Part shown: positions 42,805-44,179 of the stretch, piece after piece | Position numbering within the stretch: the first letter of the stretch is position 1 | Layout of the letters: the number at the start of each line of letters is the position of its first letter | NCBI GenBank assembly: GCA_903823565.1 | Contig: CAIJTF010000111.1 | Span: 1-44,179 of the forward strand | Reading direction: 5' to 3' | Source: an uncultured Flavobacteriales bacterium | Lineage (GTDB): Bacteria; Bacteroidota; Bacteroidia; Flavobacteriales_D; Crocinitomicaceae | DNA length: 44,179 nucleotides | Notes under the pieces: generated by a model | Database searches by the model: none | Told to the model about the DNA's origin: nothing | What the model saw: only the letters and a program-made list of their open reading frames with translations | Made by a program: the position numbers and the translations under genes

Positions 42805-43983
42805 TTAATCACAGGTATCCTCAATTGCCTTTAAAATTTCGTTAGCAAAATGAGTAGCTTGCTCCAAAGTAATGTTTAGCGGTGGGGCGAGGCGAAAGCT
42901 ATACGGATGGGAAAGAAACCAAAACGTTAGGATTTTTTTCTCCAGGCAACGTTTAACCACTTTTTCAACCCGAGCAGCAGATTCCATGTCAAATGCAAAC
43001 ATTAATCCCTTGTTTCGGATTTCTTTTATATCCTTGTGTTTACCGATGGTATCGAGAAAAATGTCCGCGATTTTAGGTAGCATTTTTAGGTCAATTTCTG
43101 AGGTCAAAACCCGTAAAAAGGCTGCGGCCGATGCACACGCGACAGGATGGCCACCAAAGGTGGTAATATGTCCCAACATAGGATTTTCCTTGAATAATGC
43201 CATGTTATCTTTAGAAGTAACAAGGGCCCCCATAGGCATACCTCCTCCAAGGGCTTTACCGAGGCAAAGTATATCAGGTAAAACCGAAAAATGCTCAAAA
43301 GCAAAATAGGATCCGGTTCGACCAAGACCGCATTGGATTTCATCCAATACCAATAAACTGCCAACCTCATTACACCGTTTTCTAAGGGCTGCTAAATACT
43401 CATTGGAAGGTATCCGAACTCCGGCATCGCCTTGAATCGTTTCAAGAAACACCCCAGCGGTTGCGGGGGTAATTTGGTTCAATTCCTCTATATTATTTAA
43501 GGTTATGAAACGAATACCCGGGAGCAAGGGACGATAATTTGTTTTTTTCACTTCATTATGTGAAATACTCATCGAACCATGCGTACTTCCGTGGTATGAA
43601 CCTTTGAAAGCAATGATTTCTCTTCGTCCCGTTGCCCGTTTTACCAATTTTATGGCAGCTTCAATGGCTTCGGTTCCAGAATTAACAGGATAAACGGCTT
43701 GTAGACTAGGTGGAAGGATCTTCGTAAGTTGATGCGCAAAATCTAACTGGGATTCTTGAATAAACTCCCCATAAACCATAACATGCAAATGTCGTTCAAC
43801 TTGTTCATTAATGGCTTGCTTTATAGCTGGATGACCGTGTCCAAGTGAACTCACCGCAATACCCGAAATTAGATCAGCATAAGCATTCCCCTGTTTATCA
43901 TAAAGGAACAATCCCTCCGCTCTATCAATTTCAAGAAGCAAGGGATAGGGTGAAGTTTGTCCAAGTAAATTTAAGAAATCCAT
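42805..43983 (-). CDS. Class III PLP-dependent aminotransferase (ornithine/acetylornithine type)
   Basis: The 392-residue protein is a fold-type I class III aminotransferase: GIAVSSLGHGHPAI near the N-terminus, VNSGTEAIEAAIKLVKRATGR, FKGSYHGSTHGSMS, the Asp-containing LVLDEIQCGLGRTG, the PLP lysine in CLGKALGGGMPMGAL and ITTFGGHPVACA. Length and motifs fit the ornithine or acetylornithine aminotransferase group, but the amino donor cannot be fixed from sequence and no arginine genes are adjacent. A near -7 element lies directly upstream of the ATG. metF follows in the same direction with its own promoter. Confidence 0.9.
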   Translation of the reverse strand: MDFLNLLGQTSPYPLLLEIDRAEGLFLYDKQGNAYADLISGIAVSSLGHGHPAIKQAINEQVERHLHVMVYGEFIQESQLDFAHQLTKILPPSLQAVYPVNSGTEAIEAAIKLVKRATGRREIIAFKGSYHGSTHGSMSISHNEVKKTNYRPLLPGIRFITLNNIEELNQITPATAGVFLETIQGDAGVRIPSNEYLAALRKRCNEVGSLLVLDEIQCGLGRTGSYFAFEHFSVLPDILCLGKALGGGMPMGALVTSKDNMALFKENPMLGHITTFGGHPVACASAAAFLRVLTSEIDLKMLPKIADIFLDTIGKHKDIKEIRNKGLMFAFDMESAARVEKVVKRCLEKKILTFWFLSHPYSFRLAPPLNITLEQATHFANEILKAIEDTCD

Positions 43984-43987
43984 GGAG

Positions 43988-43995
43988 TAAAAGTA
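43988..43995 (-). promoter_or_regulatory. Near-consensus -7 element for the aminotransferase gene
   Basis: The minus strand reads TACTTTTA, one mismatch from TAnnTTTG, 4 bases before the ATG at 43983, suggesting a leaderless transcript. Confidence 0.4.
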
Positions 43996-44062
43996 GGGAA
44001 TAACCTATTATCGTAGGCACGGTATAAAACAAAATTGGATACGGGATGAAACTAAAATAAAA

Positions 44063-44094
44063 AATTAATCCCCGGCTTTTACCGAGGATTAATT
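44063..44094 (-). terminator. Intrinsic terminator after the right-edge T9SS gene
   Basis: Long inverted repeat: AATTAATCC, one mismatch, CGG, a 6-base loop, then CCG and GGATTAATT (12 of 13 pairs). On the minus strand it is followed by TTTTATTTTAG, so it fits as a terminator for the gene ending at 44100. Confidence 0.8.
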
Positions 44095-44099
44095 CGTTC

Positions 44100-44179
44100 T
44101 TACTGTTTCACCAATTCCATGGGTTTGTAACCCCTGAGCGTTAACCAATAGATCCCATTCGAACAAGGACTTAAATCTA
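44100..44179 (-). CDS. C-terminal fragment of a T9SS-sorted secreted protein
   Basis: Only the last 25 codons are in the window; the gene enters from the right edge on the minus strand and stops at 44100-44102. The peptide DLSPCSNGIYWLTLRGYKPM followed by ELVKQ matches the last strands of a type A T9SS sorting domain (L-S-x-G-I-Y, then a strand and a short basic end). Nothing can be said of the rest of the protein. A strong hairpin follows the stop after 5 bases, which supports a genuine gene end. Confidence 0.65.
   Translation of the reverse strand, partial: DLSPCSNGIYWLTLRGYKPMELVKQ

Noticed and set aside
42767-42805. Extended N-terminus of metF from an ATG at 42803-42805
   Set aside because: A perfect -7 element at 42777-42784 falls within it, and MetF proteins normally start close to the FSFEILPP strand.
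1-44179. Possible defence, mobile or biosynthetic island
   Set aside because: No integrase, transposase, toxin-antitoxin pair, restriction gene, CRISPR repeat, att-like duplication or base-composition break was seen; nearly all genes belong to core families.

Overview
The window looks like a core chromosomal segment of a Bacteroidota bacterium, most likely order Flavobacteriales; the family is not resolvable by eye. The signs are Bacteroidetes-type -7 promoter elements (TAnnTTTG) next to many starts, almost no Shine-Dalgarno sequences, signal peptides ending in AQ, SQ or GQ, type IX secretion (T9SS) C-terminal domains, and phylum-typical families: DUF4293, a GldE-like CNNM/CBS protein, an exonuclease-fused DnaE, a large-type PyrF and C4 zinc-ribbon coiled-coil proteins. 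The DNA is moderately AT-rich throughout, with no obvious compositional break. I saw no insertion sequence, prophage, integrase, CRISPR array, rRNA or tRNA.

Layout. 1-7505 (+): the tail of a membrane protein, then purQ-purD-(GldE-like)-HAD phosphatase in overlapping frames, ruvB-queG, and aroC. 7649-10046 (+): a DUF4293 protein and uup, closed by a hairpin facing yceI (-). 10691-14827 (+): a beta-barrel protein overlapping a Nif3-like protein, a membrane-anchored PP2C-like protein, a coiled-coil zinc-ribbon protein and a strong terminator. 14832-21232 (-): dnaE with a fused proofreading domain, an Ig-like surface protein and free methionine-R-sulfoxide reductase. 21266-21979 (+): a DEDD exonuclease. 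21963-29721 (-): a long compact string reading Omp85-like barrel, two GT4 glycosyltransferases, rdgB, a small Cys-motif protein, pepT, holA, rsmE. 29817-29960 (+): a 47-residue lipoprotein. 29971-32265 (-): prfA-pyrF and a 118-residue unknown. 32349-35288 (+): the YifB/ComM ATPase and a secreted T9SS alpha/beta hydrolase. 35285-38873 (-): panB followed by a complete FecBCD/BtuFCD-type metal-chelate or cobalamin importer. 39014-41277 (+): kynurenine 3-monooxygenase and an exported unknown. 41274-44179 (-): a class III aminotransferase, metF, a small exported protein, and at the right edge the C-terminus of a T9SS-sorted protein.

Most genes are housekeeping: purine and pyrimidine synthesis, chorismate, pantothenate, folate one-carbon metabolism, queuosine, replication (alpha and delta subunits), recombination (RuvB, ComM), translation termination and rRNA methylation. 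Genes are packed with ATGA or TAATG overlaps, and two convergent pairs share a single TTAA as both stop codons. The longest stretch without a gene is about 240 bases (13794-14035).

I found no clear new multi-gene defence or mobile system. The observations most worth a second look are the DnaE fusion with a partly lost PHP metal site, promoter elements lying directly on start codons, the PP2C-like protein with an altered metal motif, the secreted esterase-like protein, and several small conserved-looking unknowns.
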